Source of the DNA: CAMDBL01 sp964498125
GTDB taxonomy: Bacteria > Pseudomonadota > Alphaproteobacteria > Rhizobiales > Hyphomicrobiaceae
Reading direction: 5' to 3'
Assembly: GCA_964498125.1 (NCBI GenBank)
Contig: CAZCGE010000109.1
Coordinates: 1 to 50,289, forward strand
Length of the DNA: 50,289 bases
Positions 7,254-15,549 of the stretch are shown here, one piece after another (position 1 is the stretch's first letter; each line of letters opens with the position of its first letter). The notes beneath the pieces were generated by a model. It was not told the origin of the DNA. It searched no databases and saw only the letters and a program-made list of their open reading frames with translations. The translations under genes and the position numbers were made by a program.

Positions 7254-9488
7254 TCAGGCGAAAACCCGCTCGACCTTACTCACCGATGGGTTGGCGCGCA
7301 GGCCGGAGGTGATCTGGTTGAGATGCGCCAGGTCCCAGACTTCGACCTCGATCAGCATCTCCGTGAAGTCCACCGCGCGCGACACCATGCGCAAATTGTC
7401 GATGTTGCCGTCGGCCTCGCCGATCACCTGCGCGATCTGGGCCAGCGTGCCGGGCTCATTGCGCACCGTGACGCTCAAGCGTGAGGGAAAGCGCTCCGGC
7501 CGCTCCGGGTCGATATCCCAGGTGACGTCGATCCAACTGTCCTGCTCATGGTCCTTCAGCCGTGGCGAATGGATCTGGAAGATGCGGATGCCCTCGTCGG
7601 GCACCAGCACGCCGACAATGCGATCGCCGGGCACGGCGCCGCCGGCCTCGAAAGTCACCGGCACGTCGTTGCGAAAGCCGCGAATGGGCACGCCTGCAGC
7701 CTTGCTGGTGGCATCTTCGCCATTGCCGGCGGCACGGAACTTGAGATTGATGACCTTGGACAGATTGAACCAGCCGTCCTGGCCCTGCCCGTGATCATGG
7801 CGATTGCGCGGGCGATGCGGCGGCAGCGCCGGCTCTTGCGCTTTGGCATCGGGCGCCACCGCCCGCACCACGTCGCTCGCCGGCAGCTCGTTGCGTGCGA
7901 CCGCGGTCAGTGCGTCCTCCAGCGTCCGGTGGGCCAGCCGCGGCAGGGCGCGGCGCAGCTTGTCATCGCTGTATTCGACCCCGACCCGCTCGAATGCCGC
8001 CACCAGCAACCGGCGGCCGAGTTCGCCGAATTGCGTGCGCACGGCCTCGCGCGCGGCACGGCGGATGGCCGAGCGCGCACGGCCTGTTACAGCAATTCCC
8101 TCCCAGGCCGCCGGCGGCGTGTGATTGCGTGAAGTCAGGACCTCGACCTCGTCACCATTGCGCAAGTGCGTATCGATCGGCAACTGCCTGCCGTTGATGA
8201 TGGCGCCGGTCGCCCGGTTGCCCACATCGGTATGCACCGCGTAGGCGAAATCGATCGGCGTGGCATTGCGCGGCAGCGCGATCAGCCGGCCCTTGGGCGT
8301 GAAACAGAAGACCTGGTCCTGGAACAGCTCGAGCTTGGTGTGCTCGAGGAATTCCTCGGGATTGGCGCCCTCCAACAACGTTTCGACGAGATGGCGCAGC
8401 CAGACATAAGGACCGCCGTCCTTGTCGGGCATCGGCCCGTGGCCATTGCTGACGACGGCATCCTTGTAAAGGACGTGGGCCGCCACGCCGTACTCGGCCA
8501 CCTGGTGCATCTTGCGCGTGCGGATCTGCATTTCGACGCGCTGGTGTCGCGGGCCGACAACCGTTGTGTGCACGGACTGATAGTCATTCTGTTTCGGCGT
8601 CGACACGTAGTCCTTGAAGCGTCCGGGCACCGTGCGCCACGTCGTGTGCGCGACCCCCAGGATACGATAGCAGTCGTCGACGCTGTCGGCGATGACGCGG
8701 AAGGCATAGATGTCGGACAACTGCTCCAGCCCGATCTGCTTGTTCTCCATCTTGCGCCAGATCGCATATGGCTTTTTTTCACGGCCGTGGATGTCGTGAC
8801 GAATACCCGCCTCATCCAGCCGCTCGTTCAGCGCCCGCGTGGTCTCCCCGATCAGCCCGGCATTGCGCTGCCGCAAGATATCGAGCTTGTCGACCACCGC
8901 CTTGTAGGCGTCCGGATGCAGCCAGCGGAACGCCAAGCCGTCCAGCTCCTCGCGCAGATGCTGCATGCCCATGCGGCCGGCCAGCGGCGCGTAGATATCC
9001 AGTGTCTCCTCGGAGATGCGCTGGCGGCTCTCGGGCTTCATGTGCTCGAGCGTGCGCATGTTGTGCAGCCGATCGGCAAGCTTGACCAGCAGCACGCGGA
9101 TGTCGCTGGAAATGGCCACCAGCAGCTTGCGGAAATTCTCAGCCTGCTCGGCGCGCCGGCTGACCAAGTCCAGCCGCTTGATCTTGCTCAGACCATCGAC
9201 CAGCGCCCCGATCTCCGGCCCGAATAGTTGGTCGATCTCCGCCCGCGTGGCGTCGGTGTCCTCGATCACGTCGTGCAGCAGCGCCGCGGAAATGGTGGCG
9301 TCGTCGAGCTTGAGCTCGGTCAGGATCGCCGCCACTTCCAACGGATGGGAGAAGTAGGGATCGCCCGAAAGCCGCCGCTGATTGCCATGCGCGCGCATGG
9401 CGTAGACGTAGGCGCGGTTGAGCAGCGCCTCGTCCGCCTTGGGATCGTAACTCAGAACGCGCTCGACGAGCTCGTACTGACGCATCAT
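7254..9488 (-). CDS. Bifunctional (p)ppGpp synthetase/hydrolase (Rel/SpoT type)
   Basis: Makes and degrades the stringent-response alarmone. About 744 residues in family order: HD hydrolase domain (A-L-L-H-D-V-I-E-D-T), synthetase domain (R-E-K-K-P-Y-A-I-W-R-K-M, Y-Q-S-V-H-T-T-V, E-M-Q-I-R-T), TGS domain (I-A-L-P-R-N-A-T-P-I-D-F-A-Y-A-V-H-T-D-V) and a C-terminal ACT domain. Both active sites look complete, as expected for the single Rel/SpoT enzyme of most alphaproteobacteria. I start at the ATGATG at 9488 because a ggaggtg site sits 6 bases upstream; the frame stays open to 9506. It lies downstream of rpoZ, the usual order. Confidence 0.96.
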   Translation of the reverse strand: MMRQYELVERVLSYDPKADEALLNRAYVYAMRAHGNQRRLSGDPYFSHPLEVAAILTELKLDDATISAALLHDVIEDTDATRAEIDQLFGPEIGALVDGLSKIKRLDLVSRRAEQAENFRKLLVAISSDIRVLLVKLADRLHNMRTLEHMKPESRQRISEETLDIYAPLAGRMGMQHLREELDGLAFRWLHPDAYKAVVDKLDILRQRNAGLIGETTRALNERLDEAGIRHDIHGREKKPYAIWRKMENKQIGLEQLSDIYAFRVIADSVDDCYRILGVAHTTWRTVPGRFKDYVSTPKQNDYQSVHTTVVGPRHQRVEMQIRTRKMHQVAEYGVAAHVLYKDAVVSNGHGPMPDKDGGPYVWLRHLVETLLEGANPEEFLEHTKLELFQDQVFCFTPKGRLIALPRNATPIDFAYAVHTDVGNRATGAIINGRQLPIDTHLRNGDEVEVLTSRNHTPPAAWEGIAVTGRARSAIRRAAREAVRTQFGELGRRLLVAAFERVGVEYSDDKLRRALPRLAHRTLEDALTAVARNELPASDVVRAVAPDAKAQEPALPPHRPRNRHDHGQGQDGWFNLSKVINLKFRAAGNGEDATSKAAGVPIRGFRNDVPVTFEAGGAVPGDRIVGVLVPDEGIRIFQIHSPRLKDHEQDSWIDVTWDIDPERPERFPSRLSVTVRNEPGTLAQIAQVIGEADGNIDNLRMVSRAVDFTEMLIEVEVWDLAHLNQITSGLRANPSVSKVERVFA

Positions 9489-9603
9489 CGCCGGCACCTC
9501 CGCCACACGGGGTCAGGCGAGCCTTGGCGGCCCAAGACCACAATGCCGGATCGGCCCGACACTCGACAAGAGGGATCTGAAAACGTACCTGGGTGGCCCG
9601 GCC

Positions 9604-10038
9604 TTATTGGCCGCGGCCACCTGAACCACCACCGCCGCCACCGCCGTTCGAGGATGGCTCAGTCGGCGTCAGGCTCTCCAGGCCGCGCAACAGCTGCTCT
9701 TCGGTCAGAACATCGACAGCCGTATCGCTCGTCTGGTCGTCGCGGCCCAGCGTCGGCAGGCGCCGCTCGATGGCCATGGTCGGCGCCGCCGCGGCTTCCG
9801 GCTCATCGACATCGACATTCTTCTGGATCGAGTGGATCAGGCCTTCGCGCAAATCGTCGGGGGGCAACTTCTTCTCGGCGATCTCGCGCAGCGCTATCAC
9901 CGGGTTCTTGTCGTTGTCCGCATCAATGGTGATGGGGCTGCCGTTGGAAATCGACCGCGCCCGGTGCGCCGCCAGCAGCACCAGCTCGAAGCGATTGGGA
10001 ATCTTGTCGACGCAATCCTCGACTGTGACACGAGCCAT
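9604..10038 (-). CDS. rpoZ: RNA polymerase omega subunit
   Basis: Small subunit that helps assemble RNA polymerase and, in many bacteria, forms part of a ppGpp site, which fits its position before the Rel/SpoT gene. Starts M-A-R-V-T-V-E-D-C-V; conserved stretch N-R-F-E-L-V-L-L-A-A-H-R-A-R, then N-P-V-I-A-L-R-E-I-A. The 144 residues exceed the ~90 of E. coli omega. As in other alphaproteobacteria there is a C-terminal tail, here ending in a run of eight glycines followed by S-G-G-R-G-Q. Confidence 0.95.
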   Translation of the reverse strand: MARVTVEDCVDKIPNRFELVLLAAHRARSISNGSPITIDADNDKNPVIALREIAEKKLPPDDLREGLIHSIQKNVDVDEPEAAAAPTMAIERRLPTLGRDDQTSDTAVDVLTEEQLLRGLESLTPTEPSSNGGGGGGGSGGRGQ

Positions 10039-10302
10039 GCGCTCTCATCCTCAAGTTGCAGCGCCAAGTGGGCCCGGTACAACGCGTGCCGAGCCCTTTG
10101 GTGACCGTGTCGCATGATTTCCCCGCCGAATCAAGGCTCGTTCCCCCGTTTTGACCAGCTGCGTGCGCGCTGGACTCGCCTGTTGTCCCGCGGGACTGGC
10201 GTGGCGCCTCGTGGCTGGGTTATGAGAAGCGCCAGCAGACACACCGAAGCATCACCGCCAAGACCGGGGCGGCCCCATTCCCTTGCCTCAGGGACAGCCT
10301 CA

Positions 10303-11454
10303 ATGCGCATCGTTGCCATCCGCGATATCACCGCCCCGATCTCCTCGGCCATCGCCAACGCCTACATCGACTTCTCGGCGATGACGGCTTCTGTCGTGGC
10401 GATCGAGACCGACGTGAGGGTCGAAGGCAAACCTGTCATCGGCTATGGCTTCAACTCCAACGGCCGCTATGCACAAGCCGGGCTGTTGCGCGAGCGCTTC
10501 ATTCCGCGTCTGCTCGCCGCCAAGCCCGACGATCTGCTGGATACTTCAGGCCTGATCGATCCGGCCAAGGCGTGGGCGGCGATGATGAAGAACGAAAAGC
10601 CCGGCGGGCATGGCGAGCGCTCGGTCGCCGTCGGCGTGCTCGATATGGCGCTGTGGGACGCCGTCGCCAAGGCCCAGCGCGTGCCATTGTGGAGGCTGAT
10701 CGCCGATCGCTACAACGGTGGCACGGCCGATGCCACCGCCTGGGTCTACGCAGCCGGTGGCTACTACTACCCCGGCAAGGGCAACGACAAGCTGGCCGAC
10801 GAGATGCGCTCCTACCTCGACCGCGGCTACGACACGGTAAAAATCAAGATCGGCGGCGTAACGCTGGCCGAGGACCTGAAGCGCATCGAGACGGTGCTGT
10901 CGATCGTCGGCGATGGGAAATTCCTGGCGGTTGACGCCAACGGTCGCTTCGATCTCGATACGGGCCTCGCCTACGGCCGCGCCATGAAGGATTTCGGGCT
11001 GCGGTGGTACGAGGAGCCTTACGATCCGCTCGACTACCTGCCGCACGCCGCCTTGGCCGCCGACTATCCCGGCGTGCTGGCGACCGGCGAGAACCTGTTC
11101 TCGATGCAGGACGCGCGCAACCTCATCCGCTACGCCGGCCTCAGGCCCGACCGCGACATCCTGCAGTTCGACCCCGCCCTGTCCTACGGCCTGGTGGAAT
11201 ACCTGCGCACGCTCGACATGCTCGAGGCGCACGGCTGGAACCGGCGGCGCTGCGTGCCGCACGGCGGGCATCAGTTCGCGCTCAATATTGCTGTCGGCTT
11301 GGGTCTCGGCGGCAACGAGAGCTATCCCGACGTCTTTGCCCCCTTCGGCGGCTTCGCCGACGCCACGCCGGTCAGCGCCGGCCGCATCGCCATGCCGACT
11401 CTCCCCGGCATCGGCTTCGAGGGCAAGGCGGCGCTGTGGGCGTTGGCCCGCTGA
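10303..11454 (+). CDS. tarD: D-tartrate dehydratase (enolase superfamily)
   Basis: Dehydrates D-tartrate to oxaloacetate, with Mg2+. 383 residues, closely matching what I remember of the characterised Bradyrhizobium enzyme: N-E-K-P-G-G-H-G-E-R-S-V-A-V-G, Y-A-A-G-G-Y-Y-Y-P-G-K-G, the catalytic lysine region V-K-I-K-I-G-G, metal ligands starting at D-A-N-G-R-F, and the catalytic histidine in V-P-H-G-G-H-Q. Start ATG at 10303; the upstream open frame lacks support. It is not in an operon, and the D-tartrate transporter is unidentified. The ABC-F gene follows after 127 bases. Confidence 0.9.
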   Translation: MRIVAIRDITAPISSAIANAYIDFSAMTASVVAIETDVRVEGKPVIGYGFNSNGRYAQAGLLRERFIPRLLAAKPDDLLDTSGLIDPAKAWAAMMKNEKPGGHGERSVAVGVLDMALWDAVAKAQRVPLWRLIADRYNGGTADATAWVYAAGGYYYPGKGNDKLADEMRSYLDRGYDTVKIKIGGVTLAEDLKRIETVLSIVGDGKFLAVDANGRFDLDTGLAYGRAMKDFGLRWYEEPYDPLDYLPHAALAADYPGVLATGENLFSMQDARNLIRYAGLRPDRDILQFDPALSYGLVEYLRTLDMLEAHGWNRRRCVPHGGHQFALNIAVGLGLGGNESYPDVFAPFGGFADATPVSAGRIAMPTLPGIGFEGKAALWALAR

Positions 11455-11581
11455 CGCAAACAGGGGCGGTCCCATGCGGGGCGACGAGGCTCCCAGGGCG
11501 GGCCAGCCGCCGCCGCCCTCTTCCATCGACGCGCCACGTGGCATAAGGGCGTCGCAACGTTCTCCAAAGGCACACGCGCGC

Positions 11582-13204
11582 ATGATCCGACTCGACAATG
11601 TCTCCAAGCAGAATGGCCACCAGATCCTCTTCATCGAAGCCTCCGCGGCGCTGCACAAGGGGGAGAAAGTCGGCCTCGTCGGCCCCAACGGGTCGGGCAA
11701 GACGACGCTGTTGCGGTTGATCATGGGCCAGGACCCACCCGACGAGGGCCAGGTGTCGGCCGATCGCGGCGTGAGCATCGGCTACTTCAGCCAGGACGTG
11801 GGCGAGATGGCGGGCCGCAACGCCGTATCTGAGGTGATGGACGGGGTCGGCCCGGTCAGCGCCGTGGCGGCCGAGTTGAAGGACCTGGAGACCGCCATGG
11901 GTGATCCCGCCCAAGCCGACGACATGGACGCCCTGGTACTGCGCTACGGCGAGGTGCAGGCGCGCTTCGAGGAACTCGACGGCTACGCCCTGGAGAGCCG
12001 GGCGCGCGAGGTCCTGGCCGGCCTCAGTTTCAGTCAGGAGATGATGGAGGGCGACGTCGGCGCGCTGTCGGGCGGCTGGAAGATGCGCGTGGCGCTGGCC
12101 CGCATCTTGCTCATGTGCCCCGACGCCATGCTGCTGGACGAGCCGAGCAATCACCTCGACCTGGAGAGCCTGATCTGGCTGGAGGCCTTTCTCACCGACT
12201 ATGAGGGCATGCTGCTGATGACCTCGCACGATCGCGAGTTCATGAACCGCATCGTCACCAAGGTGGTGGAGATCGATGGCGGTCAACTGACGACCTACTC
12301 GGGCAGCTACGAATTCTATGTCCAGCAGCGCGCGCTCGGCGAAAAGCAGCAGCAGGCCCAGTTCAATCGCCAGCAGGCCATGCTGGCCAAGGAGATCAAG
12401 TTCATCGAGCGCTTCAAGGCACGCGCATCGCACGCAGCCCAGGTGCAGAGCCGCGTCAAGAAGCTGGAGAAGATCGACCGGGTGGAACCACCCCGACGCC
12501 GCCAGACGGTTCTGTTCGATTTCCCAACAGCCCCGCGCTCGGGTGAGGACGTCGTCAGCCTGAAGAACGTGCACAAGAGCTACGGCGGCCGGCGCATCTA
12601 CGATGGGCTCGACTTCGTCGTGCGCCGCCGGGAGCGCTGGTGTGTGATGGGCATCAACGGCGCCGGCAAGTCGACGCTGCTGCGCATGGTGGCGGGCTCG
12701 ACGCAGCCTGACACCGGCAGGGTGGCACTGGGCGGCAGCGTGAAGATGGGCTATTTCGCGCAGCATACCATGGAGGTGCTGGACGGCGAGCGCACCGTGT
12801 TCCAGTCGCTGGAAGATACCTTTCCGCAGGCTGGACAAGGCTCGCTGCGCACGCTCGCCGGCTGCTTCGGTTTCTCCGGCGACGACGTGGAGAAGAAATG
12901 CCGCGTGCTGTCGGGCGGCGAGAAAGCCCGGCTCGTCATGGCGCAGATGCTCTACGATCCGCCCAACTTTCTGGTTCTGGACGAGCCCACGAACCACCTG
13001 GACATGACGACCAAGGAAATGCTGATCACCGCGCTTTCGCAGCACGAGGGCACGATGCTGTTCGTCTCGCACGACCGCCACTTCCTGGCCGCCCTGTCCA
13101 ATCGCGTTCTGGAGCTGACCCCGCAGGGCATTCACCAGTACGGCGGCGGCTACACGGACTACGTGGCCAAGACCGGCCAGGAGGCGCCGGGCCTGCGCAG
13201 CTGA
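11582..13204 (+). CDS. ABC-F family ATPase
   Basis: 540-residue soluble protein with two ABC cassettes and no membrane domain, so a ribosome-associated ABC-F factor rather than a transporter. Cassette 1: Walker A G-P-N-G-S-G-K-T-T, signature L-S-G-G-W-K-M, Walker B L-L-D-E-P-S-N-H-L-D. A charged linker (residues ~245–305, rich in K, Q and E) is followed by cassette 2: G-I-N-G-A-G-K-S-T, L-S-G-G-E-K-A, L-V-L-D-E-P-T-N-H-L-D. Family members relieve stalled ribosomes. The subtype (Uup, YbiT or EttA) cannot be fixed by eye; the short C-terminus without a coiled coil argues against Uup. Confidence 0.92.
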   Translation: MIRLDNVSKQNGHQILFIEASAALHKGEKVGLVGPNGSGKTTLLRLIMGQDPPDEGQVSADRGVSIGYFSQDVGEMAGRNAVSEVMDGVGPVSAVAAELKDLETAMGDPAQADDMDALVLRYGEVQARFEELDGYALESRAREVLAGLSFSQEMMEGDVGALSGGWKMRVALARILLMCPDAMLLDEPSNHLDLESLIWLEAFLTDYEGMLLMTSHDREFMNRIVTKVVEIDGGQLTTYSGSYEFYVQQRALGEKQQQAQFNRQQAMLAKEIKFIERFKARASHAAQVQSRVKKLEKIDRVEPPRRRQTVLFDFPTAPRSGEDVVSLKNVHKSYGGRRIYDGLDFVVRRRERWCVMGINGAGKSTLLRMVAGSTQPDTGRVALGGSVKMGYFAQHTMEVLDGERTVFQSLEDTFPQAGQGSLRTLAGCFGFSGDDVEKKCRVLSGGEKARLVMAQMLYDPPNFLVLDEPTNHLDMTTKEMLITALSQHEGTMLFVSHDRHFLAALSNRVLELTPQGIHQYGGGYTDYVAKTGQEAPGLRS

Positions 13205-13289
13205 GCCATGTCGAGACCTGCGAGGGGCCCGCATGCGCCCGCGGCGCGTCAGTGCGACTGCCACTGGCTGGCGAACCGCGACCGCATGG

Positions 13290-13430
13290 CGAAACCCCTG
13301 TGCCGCGCTCAAAGCCGCGTTCGAGTACCGCTACAACCGGCGCTATGATCTCGCCGCGATGATGCCGCGCCTCGGCTGGGCCGCACGACGTTGTCGCGAT
13401 CAATGGCTTGCTGATCGGCCGCGCTGAAGC
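13290..13430 (+). pseudogene. Possible C-terminal remnant of a transposase
   Basis: The gap from 13205 to 13536 has no intact gene. In one plus-strand frame it reads A-F-E-Y-R-Y-N-R-R-Y-D-L-A-A-M-M-P-R-L near 13317–13376. That resembles the end of IS1595/ISL-like transposases (F-x-Y-R-Y-N-R-R-x-D-L). It has no start and no catalytic residues. The remainder of the gap shows no recognisable sequence. The family assignment is from memory and weak. Confidence 0.35.
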
Positions 13431-13536
13431 CAGCTCCAGAATCGCCCGAGCTGGCAGTCGGTTGACCCACCTTTGACGCCGCCTTCGCTTCGCAGCGCGC
13501 AAATACAGCAACGCGGCAACGCGGCGAAGGCAAAAC

Positions 13537-13845
13537 TCATGCGGCGGCTGTCAGCGGCCGGGCACGTTTGATCCGCGCGCGTTCGCGGGGCGAATGCATC
13601 GCCTCCCACAGATCGCCGCGCCGCTGCACGTTCAGCCAGAATTCAGGGCTGTTGCCGAACACACGGGCGAGGATGAGCGCCGTCGCCGCCGTCACGTTGC
13701 GCCGGTCATTGCACAGTTCGTTGACGTGCTTGCGTTGCACGCCCATCGCCGCGGCCAGCGCGGCTTGCGTCAGGCCCATCGGCTCCATGAACTCTTCGAT
13801 CAGAATTTCGCCAACGCTCGCCGGTTTGCGCTTCGTCAGCATCAT
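13537..13845 (-). CDS. higA: HigA-family antitoxin
   Basis: Antitoxin of a type II pair, in the antitoxin-second HigBA order. About 102 residues with a helix-turn-helix of XRE/Xis type: L-T-Q-A-A-L-A-A-A-M-G-V-Q-R-K-H-V-N-E-L. This is followed by the family stretch F-G-N-S-P-E-F-W-L-N-V-Q. I start at the ATGATG at 13845/13842, preceded by gaggtgggcc; a GTG at 13857 overlapping the higB stop is an alternative. HigA normally neutralises HigB and represses the operon through the palindrome upstream of higB. Confidence 0.9.
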   Translation of the reverse strand: MMLTKRKPASVGEILIEEFMEPMGLTQAALAAAMGVQRKHVNELCNDRRNVTAATALILARVFGNSPEFWLNVQRRGDLWEAMHSPRERARIKRARPLTAAA

Positions 13846-13853
13846 GGCCCACC

Positions 13854-14150
13854 TCACCGATAACTATGGTCGTCCAGATAGACGCCTGTCGCTTCACCCC
13901 GGCCGCCATCCCACTGGAAGACGAGCCGCCATTGCATATTGACGCGGATTGAGTGGAAACCTGCCAGATTGCCGTACAGCTTTTCGAAATGGTTGCTGGG
14001 CGGTACCCGCAAGTCCTGATCACTCGTCGCGTCGTCGATCATCTGGATTTTACGGAACAGGCGGCCTGCGAGTTCGGATGGGATCTTCTTCGATCGAACG
14101 TCCTCGATAAAGAAATCGCGCAACCAGCCATCCCGAAAGCTCACGATCAT
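13854..14150 (-). CDS. higB: HigB-family mRNA interferase toxin
   Basis: RelE/HigB-type ribosome-dependent RNase of 98 residues. It matches the plasmid-maintenance killer family closely: F-R-D-G-W-L-R-D-F-F, K-K-I-P-S-E-L, F-R-K-I-Q-M-I-D-D-A, L-R-V-P-P-S-N-H-F-E-K-L, and the terminal block I-R-V-N-x-Q-W-R-L-V-F-x-W. The ATG at 14150 has a ggagctgcgga site. The stop lies about 10 bases before the higA ATGATG. All conserved positions I know are present, so the toxin looks intact. Confidence 0.9.
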   Translation of the reverse strand: MIVSFRDGWLRDFFIEDVRSKKIPSELAGRLFRKIQMIDDATSDQDLRVPPSNHFEKLYGNLAGFHSIRVNMQWRLVFQWDGGRGEATGVYLDDHSYR

Positions 14151-14173
14151 TCCGCAGCTCCACACTGTGCCAG

Positions 14174-14192
14174 TGTACCACTCCTGGGTACA
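14174..14192. promoter_or_regulatory. Palindrome upstream of higBA (probable HigA operator)
   Basis: A perfect inverted repeat TGTACC-N7-GGTACA, 24 bases before the higB start codon. The position and symmetry suit an autoregulatory operator bound by a HigA dimer. Binding itself is inferred. Confidence 0.55.
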
Positions 14193-14282
14193 AAATGCAA
14201 GGCTGGCACCCAAGACGGCGCAACAGCCCCTTGCCCCCGCACCGGTGGAGCCGGATCGGAAAGAGAGCGCCTGCGCTCCCGA

Positions 14283-14429
14283 TCAGCCTGACCTGCCCGA
14301 GGAACCTCCGCCGGGCCGGCAACGGCCGGTCAAAGCCACCAGCCGGTCGCCGATCCGCTTCAGGGCACGGCTGAAGCTGGTGGTCGGCGGGCCGTAGCCG
14401 CCCATGCGGATCTCGATCGGCCGGGTCAT
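14283..14429 (-). pseudogene. Truncated TRAP-type substrate-binding protein start
   Basis: A 48-codon frame with an ATG at 14427–14429 reads MTRPIEIRMGGYGPPTTSFS, then R-A-L-K-x-I-G-D-R-L. This matches, from memory, the beginning of a family of DctP-like TRAP binding proteins. After R-L the reading changes to unrelated Gly/Arg-rich residues and stops, where the family continues for about 300 residues. It is therefore a 5' stump left by deletion, sitting between higBA and mrr. Confidence 0.45.
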
Positions 14430-14588
14430 CCTGGATTCCTTTCGTCCCGTCTGTCACCGCAGTCCTAAGCAGATCGGCTCGCCTCGTCCAACACTTGGCA
14501 CTTGCAGTAGTCGTCATCTACGATGGTACGTGGAGAAGGCGTTCGCGCTCGTAATGTCGAAGTTCTGAGCAGACGTTGAGGAAAAGGC

Positions 14589-15524
14589 TTGCCCGATATC
14601 CCTGACTACCAGACGCTCATGCTGCCCGTCCTCGGTCTCGCGGCCGAGAGCGAGACGACGATCCCGCAAGCCGTGCAGCGACTAGCAACCGAGTTTAGCT
14701 TGACGCCCGAGCAGCTCGCCGAGCGCATCCCGAGCGGGGGCATCCAGCTCATCAACAATCGCGCCCACTGGGCCAAGACCTACTTGGTCAAGGCTGGCCT
14801 TATCCAACAGGTTCGGCGTGGCGTGTTCCGCGCCAGCGAGCGCGGCCGCCAGCTCTTGGCCACCAATCCCGCCCGCATCGACAATCGCACCCTAGCCCAA
14901 TACTCCGAGTTTCGGGCCTTTGTCGGTCGCCGCATTGAGGGTCAGGATAGACCTGCCGAGGTGACAGCCGAGGTTGCCCAGGAGACCAAGACGCCCACCG
15001 AACGTATCGATGCGGCCATCCGAGAGATCGAAGCCGAGATCCAGGACGAGTTGATCGACCGCATCTTCGCCATCGAGGACCAGGCTCGGCGTGCCGCTTT
15101 CTTTGAGGAGCTGGTCATTCAGCTGCTGATGGCCATGGGTTACGGCGACGGCGTCGATGGTGCCGGCTCCCGCCTCGGCCGCAGTGGTGACGGTGGCGTT
15201 GATGGCGTCATCCGCCTCGACGCTCTCGGCATTGACCGTGTCTACGTCCAGGCCAAATGCTACGACCGCACTGCGTCCATACAGCCGAACCAGGTGCGCG
15301 ACTTCTCCGGCAGTCTCGACGACAAGAAGACCACGCGCGGGGTCTTCATCACCACCGCCCGCTTCTCCGATAAGGCCAAGGAGTACGTGCAGGGCATCCA
15401 GAAGCAGATCGTGCTCATCGACGGTGACGAGCTCGCCCGCCTCATGCTCCGCTACAACATCGGCGTCCGCGACGACCGCAGCGTCGTCATCAAGAAGCTG
15501 GACGAGGACTTCTTCGAGGGATAG
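14589..15524 (+). CDS. mrr: Mrr-family restriction endonuclease
   Basis: Type IV enzyme that cleaves methylated foreign DNA. 311 residues. The N-terminal ~95 residues form the Mrr winged-helix domain (L-M-L-P-V-L, then W-A-K-T-Y-L-V-K-A-G-L-I and G-V-F-R-A-S-E-R-G). A charged linker follows, then the Mrr catalytic domain with F-F-E-E-L-V-I-Q-L-L-x-x-M-G-Y-G and the PD-(D/E)xK-type site G-D-G-G-V-D-G-V-I…Y-V-Q-A-K. The start is TTG at 14589, preceded by gaggaaaa. No methylase or specificity gene is near, as expected for type IV. It lies beside HigBA in the accessory island and looks complete. Confidence 0.92.
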   Translation: MPDIPDYQTLMLPVLGLAAESETTIPQAVQRLATEFSLTPEQLAERIPSGGIQLINNRAHWAKTYLVKAGLIQQVRRGVFRASERGRQLLATNPARIDNRTLAQYSEFRAFVGRRIEGQDRPAEVTAEVAQETKTPTERIDAAIREIEAEIQDELIDRIFAIEDQARRAAFFEELVIQLLMAMGYGDGVDGAGSRLGRSGDGGVDGVIRLDALGIDRVYVQAKCYDRTASIQPNQVRDFSGSLDDKKTTRGVFITTARFSDKAKEYVQGIQKQIVLIDGDELARLMLRYNIGVRDDRSVVIKKLDEDFFEG

Positions 15525-15549
15525 GGGCAGCCGCAAGGGGAGGAAGAGT

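Noticed and set aside
11372..13312. 646-codon open frame antisense to the ABC-F gene
   Set aside because: It mirrors the ABC-F frame throughout, is rich in His, Gln, Arg and Leu and shows no domain. A product of high-GC codon bias.
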